Of a DNA stretch of 25,249 bases, positions 1 to 20,154 are shown one piece after another (position 1 is the stretch's first letter; each line of letters opens with the position of its first letter). The position numbers were made by a program, and so were the translations under genes. The notes under the pieces were generated by a model. The model was not told the origin of the DNA. It did no database searches and saw only the letters and a list, made by a program, of their open reading frames with translations. Location: contig NW_003143801.1 in the NCBI RefSeq assembly GCF_000003605.2, forward strand, positions 217,278-242,526, given 5' to 3'. Origin of the DNA: Saccoglossus kowalevskii. Taxonomy: Eukaryota; Hemichordata; Enteropneusta; Harrimaniidae.

Positions 1-10477
<10,477 letters not shown>

Positions 10478-10715
10478 CTTATCAGTAACCATGGTTACAT
10501 CTACACGGAATACAAAAACTAGAGCTTCAACAAATCTAAAGTGTCAAATATAACTTTGTCCATGCCTTAATCTATTTCCCCTGTAAGCTTCATATACCTG
10601 TAGACATTCATTATTGTCACTTAAACTTGCAACAACTGTTGGCAGCCATAGCAACAACTGTTACCTTGGTTATGGCTGCTGACCTGATGAATAAACTGTT
10701 GCTCTGGTAACATCG
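10478..10715 (+). other. QARS: QARS 3' UTR with candidate poly(A) signal AATAAA (10690-10695)
   Basis: The first AATAAA after the stop codon is at 10690-10695, giving a 3' UTR of about 230 bases. Within it are a 14-bp perfect palindrome GTAACCATGGTTAC (10485-10498) and an inverted repeat GCAGCCATA (10642-10650) with TATGGCTGC (10671-10679) separated by 20 bases. The cleavage site is inferred from spacing, not seen. Confidence 0.6.
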
Positions 10716-10958
10716 CTATTTTAAATTGCTCGTCATCTCTAGCACACATGGAGTGTGTTTCTCAATTCAATTGAATCTAAAGCAACTACCGCTGTCAGGA
10801 ATAGAATTTAGAGCTTTTATTAAATTATTCAATCTTGTTCGTTTTTTCCAGACATCTAAGTACAAAGCAGAGGTGAATTCTGCCATAATTTTAGTAGGCA
10901 CAAAAACCTTAGCAAAAATGGAGTTGAAAAGCATAAACATTTCAATGCTTGTCCAAGA

Positions 10959-11009
10959 GATGATGATGATGATGATGGTTTTTTTTGGGTTTTTTTTTTG
11001 GGGGGGGGG
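10959..11009. repeat. Simple repeat: (GAT)6 then T-rich and G10 runs
   Basis: Six GAT units (10959-10976) are followed by two T runs split by GGG, and then ten G (11000-11009). The G run and the neighbouring homopolymers are prone to slippage, so the exact lengths may be unreliable. Confidence 0.9.
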
Positions 11010-11751
11010 CTATTTTACACTACACTGTAAATGCCATTCACGTAAAAAATACATGCAAGACAATCCTTATTGTCTTTCCTGTGATTGCTTGTATTTTTCT
11101 CATAAAAGTTACAGATTGACCCAGGAGTTGCATACTGACCAACTTATGAATTATGTTGATTTAGTCTGAAAGTGAATGAGTTTCTTGGTACTGGTACTTC
11201 CACAGTCTGCTAATCTTTTTCATACTATTTCCAGGTTGTGGCTATACTAAGTCAGGGCATTTAGTATTGAGCTTTCTGATTGGCAAAGAAACTCAAGAGA
11301 TTTTAGATGTATGTAAGACATGAAAATAATTTGTTTCATTTTTTTTTATTCTGGATTATTTTTAATTAATAAAAAAAAAAACAAGTTTTCTGATGTCAAG
11401 TGCCATGAAAAAAATGCACTAACGAAACAGACATCAAACTGCAATATTTTTTTTATAGTATCGGTAATGGTCTTATGCGATTTGATTTTGAATATTCAGG
11501 GTTACTTTGAATAAATCAAACCAAAATTCATACAAAATCCATGAAGTTATTAAATACATTTTTGATGAATTTCAAAACAAATACAACAGTAGAAATTAAA
11601 CTACTGTACATAGTCTCTACACTGTAGTATGTTTTTAATGAATTTGATACATAATGTTTACAAAAAAATGGTTGGCAGCACATTTTCTTTGTGACTTGAT
11701 CCAAGCACAGTCTTTCTATAGAGGGACTGGGATCCAAGTAAACAATACGGA

Positions 11752-11942
11752 ACTGTCAAATACATTATTTTAGCTGGAAAGACTTTTTGGGTGTTTAGGA
11801 TGGAATTTATTTTCATTAATTTTTGACAAGTTGAATGTAAAATATAGGAGAAAATGGATATTCGCTGGATTTTATTTTCACTGAATCATCAATTCCTTCA
11901 GCGAAAATTAATTCCAAGCGAAAATAAGGTATTTTACAGTAT
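11752..11942. mobile_element. Palindromic MITE-like repeat, copy C (internally deleted)
   Basis: Same family as 8382-8593. The left arm ACTGTCAAATACATTATTTT has lost the AATTAATTTTCAC block. The middle (GTAAAATATAGGAGAAAATG, TATTCGCTGGATTTTATTTT) and the right arm (CCAAGCGAAAATAAGGTATT, ending TTACAGTA) are kept. It lies between QARS and DYRK2. Confidence 0.82.
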
Positions 11943-13172
11943 TATATTTGTCTACATTAAAGTATACCAACAGAATCTAAATTAGTCTGTTGTGAACAAT
12001 TTTAATCAAGATTGTTTTCAACAATGGGTTACTTACACTACTTGAAAAAGTGTGTTATGTAGGCTGGGCACATTTGCATATACCAGGGTAATAAAATCAC
12101 ACACCTATCCCATGGAATACCAATCTATTTCCTGTGATGTTTGCTGCGGTTTCCTGTCACTGTATTCTCTGATTTTATCTTGCATTATGAACATACGTAC
12201 ATCAAACTCATTGCAATGTGGCATCATTGCTCTAGCTTTGATTATCTATGTGCAAACAATCTTTTATTTAAATATCTGTCTAACTAATCTAGTACAATAC
12301 TGAAGTGTTTGCTTACGTCAGTGAATTGCTGTAGCCAATAAAAATACTAGTAGCTACATTTACTAAATAGCGTCATTGCAGCTATCTGCTTGATTTTAAT
12401 CTGTTTCGCTTTTACAGGCTAACTACATCAATGGTATTCTCTTACTGTAATTCTGACTACTTGTATTTTCAAATTAACAACTTGTCAAATATCAACATAA
12501 CATGTGATTGATTAGCTTATTAGCATAGCTGCATGGGGTGTGGTGTGGTGGGAGGGGGTTCCCCTAAGTTGTCCCATTTTAAAGAATATGATAGTAACTA
12601 GTGTGCCCTCTAATCTGATATGACGTTCCACTGTACACACAAAGATTTGCTGTAATGCTATACATCGTTCCAGTGATCTCGAAAACACCTCTATATCATC
12701 TAATTTTGTAAAATGAAATTTGTTTTTTATAAACAAAATAAGTGTAAATAGGAAGGAAATCATGCCCACAACATTCTTGTTTATGCCTCAATTTAACTAT
12801 TCTCGGGGGCAGACATCCAGGCATTTTCATCGCCTTGCAAACCATCACGGTGAAAACAAAGGCTGAAAACTACATGTGCAACATATATAAATTTGGTTTC
12901 TCAGGATCACTTCAAAGTTGAGTTTGTGTCGTTTCCTCAACTACAGCTGTTTTCACTGACTCTGATCGGCGTTCCACAGCAGCTCTCGCAGAACCCATAG
13001 AAATACATGGCACAGTGGTACACATCTTAGCAACATAGAACATTCTGACCTAGCTCCGAGAATAGTCATATTTTTTTTTACTGAATCCCGATCTTCCCAG
13101 CAGTTGTCAAGCTGATTCAACTTTGCAATGCAAAATGGCAAGCCTTTTGTAAAGTTTAGTCATTTTGTGGAC

Positions 13173-13202
13173 CACCGTCCCTCACCGTGTTGAGGGACGG
13201 TG
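13173..13202. repeat. Perfect 12-bp-stem hairpin, GC-rich
   Basis: CACCGTCCCTCA (13173-13184) and TGAGGGACGGTG (13191-13202) are exact inverted complements around a 6-base loop CCGTGT. GTGGAC also occurs on both sides (13168-13173 and 13204-13209). The stem stands out in AT-rich surroundings. No T run follows, so nothing suggests a pol III terminator. Confidence 0.85.
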
Positions 13203-14192
13203 TGTGGACATACTGAAATTGTCATCAGGGTCTACATTGTGGCACAACATTTTTACATTTCCAACATGCACAATAAATACATGTATGCTATGTGCAAAGT
13301 CAAACCTGGTTATTATGAAGTGCATTGGTTTGATTTAGCCAAAGACTATAGTCTTTGAGTTCGCTGACAATCATTGCAGTGAACATCACAGTATTGATGG
13401 CTTCCCCTGGTTTATATGTCTGAATTGTTTAAAAGACATTGTTCTCTTTGTATTGTGTAAAGCACAACTTTAATGTGTAATTGTTATGCAAATATTTGCA
13501 ATGAACAAACTTACAAACAATACACTGATAATACCTTGCCTTTATTAGTAAAAAATTTTAAAATTGAAGGAGAGCTATCTTGTATGAATCCATTCAACTT
13601 TTGTAAATGTATTCTTGTACTGATCACAGACAAAGCACATGATATAGACTCTTAGTGTTCGATATTAATTACCCCTGCGTGGGCAATGGCACAGCTTGGC
13701 AGTGGTGACAACACCCCCTACAAAGCATGCTCAAAATTACGTTTTCGTAAACAGAGATTTTCAATTGCCATAAAGCATGGAGGTAAAAAGAGAAGGGATA
13801 AAGGTACATTTTAAGCTAAATGGGGGACTTTCATTCTTGTATGTAAAATCACTTATTTTGAGAGAAGTGTTAAATGGTTACACCTCTACAATTAAGAATA
13901 ACTGAAAGCGTGAAATTGAAAAAAAAATCGTTGTGAAACGGGCATTGTGTAGTCTTACGTAAGCACTGAATGAGCTCAAAGATTACATCATTTGGGAAGT
14001 ACTAGTAGTATGTACAAATTTATTCCCCATCATAAAAAAAAAGTTCACCCCTTAAAGTTAAAATAATTGAAGCTGGGCGTGCACTCGCATTAACGTCGTC
14101 ATGTGTGTATTTTTGTCTCTCTAATCCGGCCAGCTATGTATTAATCTAATAAACAAACGAAATTATAATATACCGCACATTTCTTGTCTGGT

Positions 14193-14216
14193 CATGGAGG
14201 TGTTTATACCTCCATG
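14193..14216. repeat. Perfect 9-bp-stem hairpin CATGGAGGT / ACCTCCATG
   Basis: CATGGAGGT (14193-14201) pairs with ACCTCCATG (14208-14216) across GTTTAT. Another CATGG copy follows at 14224-14228 (GATCATGG). The pattern looks like a repeat terminus or a small folded element. Its function is unknown. Confidence 0.75.
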
Positions 14217-14276
14217 GTCTGATCATGGAATTGAACATACCGTGGTTCTTTGTTGCGTGATTTTCGCTTGAAGGTC

Positions 14277-14293
14277 ACTGCGCCATCTAGTGG
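14277..14293 (-). promoter_or_regulatory. CTCF-type motif (minus strand CCACTAGATGGCGCAGT)
   Basis: On the minus strand the bases read CCACTAGATGGCGC followed by AGT. This matches the core bilaterian CTCF consensus CCASYAGRKGGCRS at every position. It lies about 640 bp upstream of the DYRK2 start codon, between the two genes. Occupancy cannot be judged from sequence. Confidence 0.6.
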
Positions 14294-14629
14294 TAATATT
14301 GTGGTGATGTTTCTCATAGAAACGAGGCATATATTGTTACACTTGGAGAGCCGACTTCAACCAAACTGTAATTTTATGAATGTATTGATTACTCTAAAGT
14401 CCCGCTTTTAGTTTTATCTCTACATTTTTGCAACGCAGTACAATCTTTTTATGATATTATATAAAACATATAAAGTGCAAAATTAGACGTACGTAGATCA
14501 GAGTGCGTGCGTTGTGGAACAGCTAAATAGAGTGATCAACTGAGCTGGGGAAAAAAACTAAAATTTGATATCCCGTTACGATTGGTTGCAACTTGTCACA
14601 TGGTTTTAAACTTTGCATAAGAATGACAG

Positions 14630-14936
14630 TAAACATGGAGGCCGCGATGACAACAAAAAGCGCACGTGTCATTGGTCACACAAATCACGTGATCAGCAGT
14701 TGCTATCTGACGTAATGCTATTTATGCAGGGAAGCGATCGAGTCGTTATAGCAACAGTCCCTGAATATCCGAGTTGACGGGGGAAAAAAAACAGCAACAT
14801 TTTCAAGGTAGCCATCTTGTTTGCCGCACCGGACAATATTCACGCCGTCTCGATGGACATATCCAGGTAAAATCTCCCATTTTCTTCATCGTTTGGGCAG
14901 ATTATTATTCCTGCAACAATTTAAGTGTGTTCGGGG
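14630..14936 (+). promoter_or_regulatory. DYRK2: DYRK2 promoter / 5' leader region
   Basis: Several motifs cluster in 180 bases: two CACGTG E-boxes (14663-14668; 14686-14691, the latter within the longer palindrome TCACGTGA), an inverted CCAAT box ATTGG (14671-14675), a CRE-like TGACGTAA (14708-14715) and a YY1 site GCCATCTTG (14811-14819). CpG is visibly denser here than in the spacer. TATTTATG (14719-14726) and TATAAAA (14460-14466) are possible but weak TATA candidates. The transcription start is not determined. In the leader, ATG at 14635 opens a 26-codon uORF ending at 14715 if transcription begins upstream of it. Confidence 0.6.
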
Positions 14937-16718
14937 ATGATTATGGCGGCGACAGAAGCTGATACCCTGACGAGGAAGCCACAGCAAGTAACACGGACGC
15001 GTTCACTAGTTACAACAACGGGTACGGGTGCCGCCTATGCACACCATCTAGCGGACGCGTCAAGGACTGTTGGCGATCCTGCCTCGCATGTTGAACTGCC
15101 ACCTATAGCACCTGCAAAAACGCATCATCGTCACCACCATATTACGACTAAACATGAGGCATTAGGAAGCGTGCAAGTACAACAACTGTATGATGACGAT
15201 CACCATAAGCAAATCCACGGCGAAGGTTCCCATGTGCATCATAATCACCATATACATCATGTACAACCGCAGCCTCCACCGCCATTGCCCGATGTCAGAA
15301 GACAGCATAGTGCTGCTAGTCTCGGCTCTAAATCGGGATCGGCAAAGGGTAAAATTACGACCATGTCTCCGGAAGAATCCATGAAGCAATACATGCATAA
15401 GCTAACGTCATTCGAGCACCACGAGATTTTCAACTATCCCAGTATCTACTTCGTCGGACCAAACTCGAAGAAGCGTCAGGGTGTTATAGGTGGCCCCAAT
15501 AACTGTGGTTACGACGACGATCAAGGATCATACCTACATGTGCCCCACGATCACATAGCTTACAGGTACGAAGTACTCAAAGTGATCGGCAAAGGTAGCT
15601 TTGGACAGGTTGTGAAAGCCTACGATCACAAAACTAACCAGCATATTGCGTTGAAAATGGTTAGGAACGAGAAAAGGTTTCATCGGCAGGCGCAGGAAGA
15701 AATTAGGATTCTTGACCACCTTAGAAAACAAGACAAGGATAATAACATGAATATTATACACATGCTGGAAAATTTCAATTTTCGAAATCATATGTGTATT
15801 ACGTTCGAGCTACTTAGTATGAATTTGTATGAACTCATCAAGAAAAACAAGTTTCAAGGATTTAGCTTACAACTTGTTAGGAAGTTTGCACATTCGCTTT
15901 TACAATGTCTAGATGCCCTCCACAGAAATAGGATTATCCATTGTGATCTAAAGCCAGAGAATATTCTCCTAAAGCAACAGGGTCGCAGCGGGATTAAGGT
16001 GATTGATTTTGGATCAAGCTGCTATGAGCATCAGCGTATTTATACATACATCCAGAGTCGGTTTTATCGTGCTCCAGAAGTTATACTTGGGGCACGTTAT
16101 GGAATGCCTATTGATATGTGGAGCTTTGGTTGTATATTAGCAGAACTTTTGACTGGATACCCTCTTCTTCCTGGTGAAGATGAGGGTGATCAGCTGGCAT
16201 GTACCATTGAATTAATGGGAACGCCACCTCAGAAGCTGTTGGATCAAGCAAAACGGAGTAAAAATTTCTTCAGTTCAAAAGGTTATCCTCGCTATTGTAC
16301 AGTTACAACGCTACCAGATGGTTCAACCGTCCTCAACGGAGGTAGGTCACGAAGAGGAAAGATGCGTGGCTCACCTGGTAGCAAGGATCTGGTCAAGGGG
16401 TTAAAAGGATGTGATGACCCTCTCTTTCTTGATTTCCTTCGTAAATGCCTAGAGTGGGATCCTACTACGAGAATGACACCAAACCAGGCACTTCGACATC
16501 CTTGGTTACGTCGGCGACTCCCTAAGCCACCAACCCAGGAAAGTTCGGCGTCAGCACGTCACAGGCGCCACAGTAGTTCAGGGGCTGTTGCTAAGCTTCC
16601 CCCTGGTGCCGTAGCCAGTGGTAAAACCCGTCAAGTAGCTCCTGCTGGAGCCCCAGATGGACATCCAACAGCACATGGCTATACACAGCGCACGGTACTG
16701 CCCAAGATAGTCAGTTAA
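14937..16718 (+). CDS. DYRK2: Dual-specificity tyrosine-phosphorylation-regulated kinase 2 (DYRK2), single uninterrupted coding exon
   Basis: The product is 593 residues from ATG 14937 (human long form is about 601). An in-frame TAA lies at 14922-14924, so no earlier ATG is available. ATG 14943 (MAATEAD) has the better Kozak context (A at -3, G at +4) and may be the true start. Numbering from 14937: conserved N-terminal LTRKP at 11-15; His-rich segments at about 62-73 and 88-108; IQVQQL-like VQVQQLYDD at 79-87; DYRK homology box about 144-173 ([27 protein letters not shown]); kinase domain about 210-524. Kinase landmarks are the glycine loop GKGSFGQV 218-225, catalytic Lys240, HCDLKPEN with Asp337, DFG at 357-359, YTY with activation-loop Tyr371, and APE 379-381. 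The C-terminus [10 protein letters not shown] matches vertebrate DYRK2. DYRKs autophosphorylate the second YxY tyrosine, then act as Ser/Thr kinases. The kinase domain and both ends favour DYRK2 over DYRK3 or DYRK4. All catalytic residues are present. Vertebrate genes split the N-terminus over exons; here there is no intron. Confidence 0.96.
   Translation: MIMAATEADTLTRKPQQVTRTRSLVTTTGTGAAYAHHLADASRTVGDPASHVELPPIAPAKTHHRHHHITTKHEALGSVQVQQLYDDDHHKQIHGEGSHVHHNHHIHHVQPQPPPPLPDVRRQHSAASLGSKSGSAKGKITTMSPEESMKQYMHKLTSFEHHEIFNYPSIYFVGPNSKKRQGVIGGPNNCGYDDDQGSYLHVPHDHIAYRYEVLKVIGKGSFGQVVKAYDHKTNQHIALKMVRNEKRFHRQAQEEIRILDHLRKQDKDNNMNIIHMLENFNFRNHMCITFELLSMNLYELIKKNKFQGFSLQLVRKFAHSLLQCLDALHRNRIIHCDLKPENILLKQQGRSGIKVIDFGSSCYEHQRIYTYIQSRFYRAPEVILGARYGMPIDMWSFGCILAELLTGYPLLPGEDEGDQLACTIELMGTPPQKLLDQAKRSKNFFSSKGYPRYCTVTTLPDGSTVLNGGRSRRGKMRGSPGSKDLVKGLKGCDDPLFLDFLRKCLEWDPTTRMTPNQALRHPWLRRRLPKPPTQESSASARHRRHSSSGAVAKLPPGAVASGKTRQVAPAGAPDGHPTAHGYTQRTVLPKIVS
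14941..14954 (+). promoter_or_regulatory. DYRK2: YY1/TISU-like element over the start codon (ATGGCGGC)
   Basis: The second ATG of the frame sits in TTATGGCGGCGACA. ATGGCGGC at 14943-14950 is the invariant part of the TISU element (consensus SAASATGGCGGC), which serves as a YY1 site and as an initiator for genes with very short 5' UTRs. The upstream four bases do not fit the full consensus. It favours 14943 as the start used. Confidence 0.45.
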
Positions 16719-17670
16719 TGATGATATGTTACCTTGAACTGAAAACTGTGTACACCCAGTGTACTTATAAATTACATAGACTGAAATGTTGTGTACATAA
16801 TTTTACCCCCTGCAGGGAATGAATCAAATTGTATCATCCACTTTGTGTGTGGAATTTTTTTAACAAAAAAGATTATTCTTACCCTTGAAGGATGTATCGT
16901 TGAACAGATTTTAATATAATTTTTAAAGAAATTAACGATATAAACTTTAAGATGCCTTAAGATATTTTAGATTATTTTTTTTTTGAACACTGAAACATGA
17001 CACAGTTTTATCTACAAATTGTGTGCCGTGTGTGAGTTGTCTGGTTCTACACTGTCAGCTTTTGAAAACACTGTAAATATAATTGCAGAGGAATGTACAT
17101 TGAATATTTTTTTTCTGTTGTGGTCATTTCCCTGCGTCTGTCTTGCATATATTACATTCCAATTGACGTCATTCTGTTCATGCCTTTTTTTTCTGGGCCT
17201 CATTACTGTTGGCATGGTTTATTGCATTCAGAGTGTGTGTAGGGGAGGGGGGATATGAATGTTTTGTTTTTATTTTTACAAGTGAAAAAAAAGTGAGCTC
17301 CGTCCGTTGTTAATTTTAAAGTGCAGAAGCTTAAGAGTTTTATTTTGTATGTAGAAATGTTACAATACTCAGGCCCCTTTTAATGTAGTAGATGTTGCCT
17401 GGAGACAAGAGCACATTGAATTTTACCTGTATACTACTTATCTGTGGATTTAATTTATGATCGCACATCATGAAATGAATATCTTGGGCAATACTGAATG
17501 AATGTATTTCACATTGAATGTGAATATTTGAAATTACTACATACCGATAGGGCTAAAAGAACCCATTATTGGGTAACTTTATAATTTGCTGTGTCAGGGT
17601 GAATATATTTATGTCTCTTGTTTTCACAGAAACTTGATGTAAATTGTAAATAAAGTAACCACATTTTAGA
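16719..17670 (+). other. DYRK2: DYRK2 3' UTR (minimal form) with poly(A) signal 17649-17654 and three Pumilio-type sites
   Basis: The first AATAAA after the stop is at 17649-17654, implying a 3' UTR of roughly 950 bases. Three exact UGUANAUA Pumilio motifs occur: 16792-16799 (TGTACATA), 17072-17079 (TGTAAATA) and 17645-17652 (TGTAAATA, overlapping the poly(A) signal). Further AATAAA or ATTAAA signals at 17824-17829 and 18293-18298, and a later one at 20407-20412, could define longer forms. The true end is not visible from sequence. Confidence 0.55.
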
Positions 17671-20140
17671 ACTAGTTTTAGAAAATATTTTTCTATATTC
17701 TGTTTCTGACCAAATATAATAATAACTGTTGGTGAGGTCCATTCTGAAATATGTGCTTTATATACGATGATCGTGTAGAAGCAAGTCCTCTCCCCACAAT
17801 GTGAAGTGATTCCATCATATTTAAATAAAAAGAAGACGCGCTCTTTGCCGTGTACTGTTCTCTTAAAACCCTTTCCATCCATTTTCAAGTGTCTGTTGGT
17901 GCCAATGTTTTTTTTGTTTTTTTTTCTGTACACAGACCAAACTGCTTGTCCTTTTTTTGCGACAATGTGTGTTATAACTATATTTTTAATAATTGTACAA
18001 ATAGCCAGTTTTTTAATCCCCCTGTTGACTTAAATGGTGTTCATTTATATAATGTACTGTATAAAATTGATTCACTTTTTTGGCATGCAGAGCTGATGTT
18101 TGCATTGTGACCTCGGTCATTAGTTCACTGTGCTGTGGTGCATACATGCAAACATACAGCACTCTGCCAGACTGTGATGCTTTCATTAAACTGTTCCCAA
18201 ACCACTGTTGATAATTATTATAGCGAGTGATTTTTTTTTTTGAATTACAATTTAATGTGCGGGGGATACCCATACTGCTTGGTCAGTAAATGATTAAAAT
18301 GAGTATTCCTAAAGAAACTATACATGTTGTCTGTTGTTGTTTTTTTCACTTCTTTAAATTATATAACTCCCGGAATACTCAGTACCTTGTGCTGTTGTAC
18401 ACCAACATGTCTATTAACACACTCTGTACTGTAGGTATCAGCTGTCATTTCCCACATTGTATTTTTATAAAAATCAACATTTCGTTGGTGACCTCTCCTC
18501 TGCATTCATGGGTGGCCTTAAACCATGCAGCTACAGATTGCATTCATTGATCTCTTTGTTCACAGGCACTCCTGCTGTTTTGTGATGTGTTTTGTGGATG
18601 CCATTGGCATACAAGTTGACAACTTTAAAGACCTATTCTCTCGATTATTGTTTTAACAGTGATTTGCTGGTATATTTGAGACAGTTTTAAACCAAATGAA
18701 AATTGTCATTTTTTTGGGGAGATCTGTAAATGGTTTGACCATTGAATGTACAAAAGACTGTTGATTGAATAGTGACCTATTAAGGCAGTGCAATGCAATG
18801 AACTGAATACTTTAAAAACAAGGTCAATGCATTTGTATGGTTTCTCTGGATCAGCAAATGTAAACATTCACAACTAATGTGATTTTTGTGGATACTTAAT
18901 TTCATGTGAGACTGAATCACAGATGTTCCCTGTTATCTCGTCAAATGACAGCTTGTCAAATTTGGGTTGGGAGGTCTAGTAATTATTTAGACTAGCCTGT
19001 TTAACAATTCAGCAAGCCTGTTTCACACAGTTGTTGTCTATTCACTTTGCATAATTAATTTATATAAACCATAATGCATTTCCTTTGTGCCCAAAACCCC
19101 TATTTGCCAAAGATCTGATTATTCAAACTTGAACTGTCTTTGCATGGGGTCTTTTATTTTGGGTCCCTTGTCTGAGATTTTATTCCAGAGATGTATGTGT
19201 TCATGCAGAATCATTTGGTACAATTGTTTTGGGCCGACTTTTGAAATATATATATTTTGTGTCCGTTTGAAATTGAATACAAAATGATATCATGAAGCAG
19301 AGATGTCTGTTTATTTCATCATTTTCTAAGGTTTCATGATGCTTTGATTCAACTATACAAAAACGAAAACTTGTATTTGTATGCAGAGAACTATAAAGAA
19401 GCTAATTTGACGAACATCTGTGACCATGTATTAAAATAACTCTAATCGCATTGTAGATGCTTGGATTTACAAAATCTATCCATGTTTGGCTTCACAAAAA
19501 ATATATAAAACAGACTTTATGGCAAGTAATCACTTGCCTCATCAATCACTTGCCCAAATCAAGACCCAGAAGACCAAATTAGCACCCTCTCAATCCACAG
19601 AATTTGTTAAGAAATTTTAACAGCACAGCTTCTTTTGTCAGTCTGTTACTCTGTTCAGAAGAGTTATTTTTAGCTCCCAGGTCATTTTTAAGAGTTCTGA
19701 AAAAAAATGCACTTTAGTTTGAATTTTCTGCAGCAGTTAGGTGACGTAAAGGCAAACTTGGATTTGGCACAATATTGATTCCATTGTACACAAAAATTAT
19801 AGGTAACTTGTCTGCAACCATAATATTATCATTTTGCTAGTGCTAACAAAAAAAAATATTAACATGACCACTGCTGAATCCAAAATGACATCGATTCAAA
19901 CCATGCAGACAACATTTTGGTTTTACGATATATACGATGAATGATTGCCTGTTAATGTGCATCCGATGATGTCATGTTTTAGAATCATGGATGACTGGGT
20001 GGAGTACACAGGGTGTCGTCTATTACCTGCTGACCTCACTATGCACAGGTGGTACTGCTTTGATGAATATTCAACGTTATTTACTTGAACAGACAAAAAT
20101 TGCTTCTGTCACAATGAGAACTATTCATGTCATGTACTCT

Positions 20141-20154
20141 GTTGCCATGGCAAC
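20141..20154. promoter_or_regulatory. Perfect RFX X-box-type palindrome GTTGCCATGGCAAC
   Basis: The 14 bases form a perfect palindrome that fits the RFX consensus GTNRCC-N2-RGYAAC exactly. A close relative, GTTGCCATGCAAC, occurs at 22038-22050. No gene start is visible nearby, so the target, if any, is unknown. Confidence 0.55.

Larger units (their letters stand above)
10716..14450. other. Intergenic spacer between QARS and DYRK2
   Basis: No gene is recognisable on either strand. The open frames here (up to about 147 codons when non-ATG starts are allowed) are low-complexity or unlike any family I know. Contents are (GAT)6 at 10959-10976 followed by T and G runs ending at 11009, MITE copy C, two hairpins (13173-13202 and 14193-14216) and a CTCF-type motif near 14277-14293. 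Confidence 0.7.

Noticed and set aside
10726-11169. 147-codon open frame on the + strand
   Set aside because: It starts at TTG rather than ATG, runs through the GAT/T/G simple repeat, and resembles nothing.
12052-12303. 83-codon hydrophobic open frame between the genes
   Set aside because: Short, AT-rich and hydrophobic by composition. No conserved motif, splice context or promoter supports it.
14853-14925. A spliced DYRK2 5' coding exon (donor ccag|gtaaaa at 14866)
   Set aside because: Joining ATG 14853 to the nearby acceptors at 14900 or 14925 does not enter the DYRK2 frame, and the introns would be about 34 or 59 bases. A non-coding 5' intron cannot be excluded.
14925-14936. An upstream extension of the DYRK2 start by four codons
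   Set aside because: The codon at 14925 is GTG, immediately after an in-frame TAA. The first ATG is 14937.
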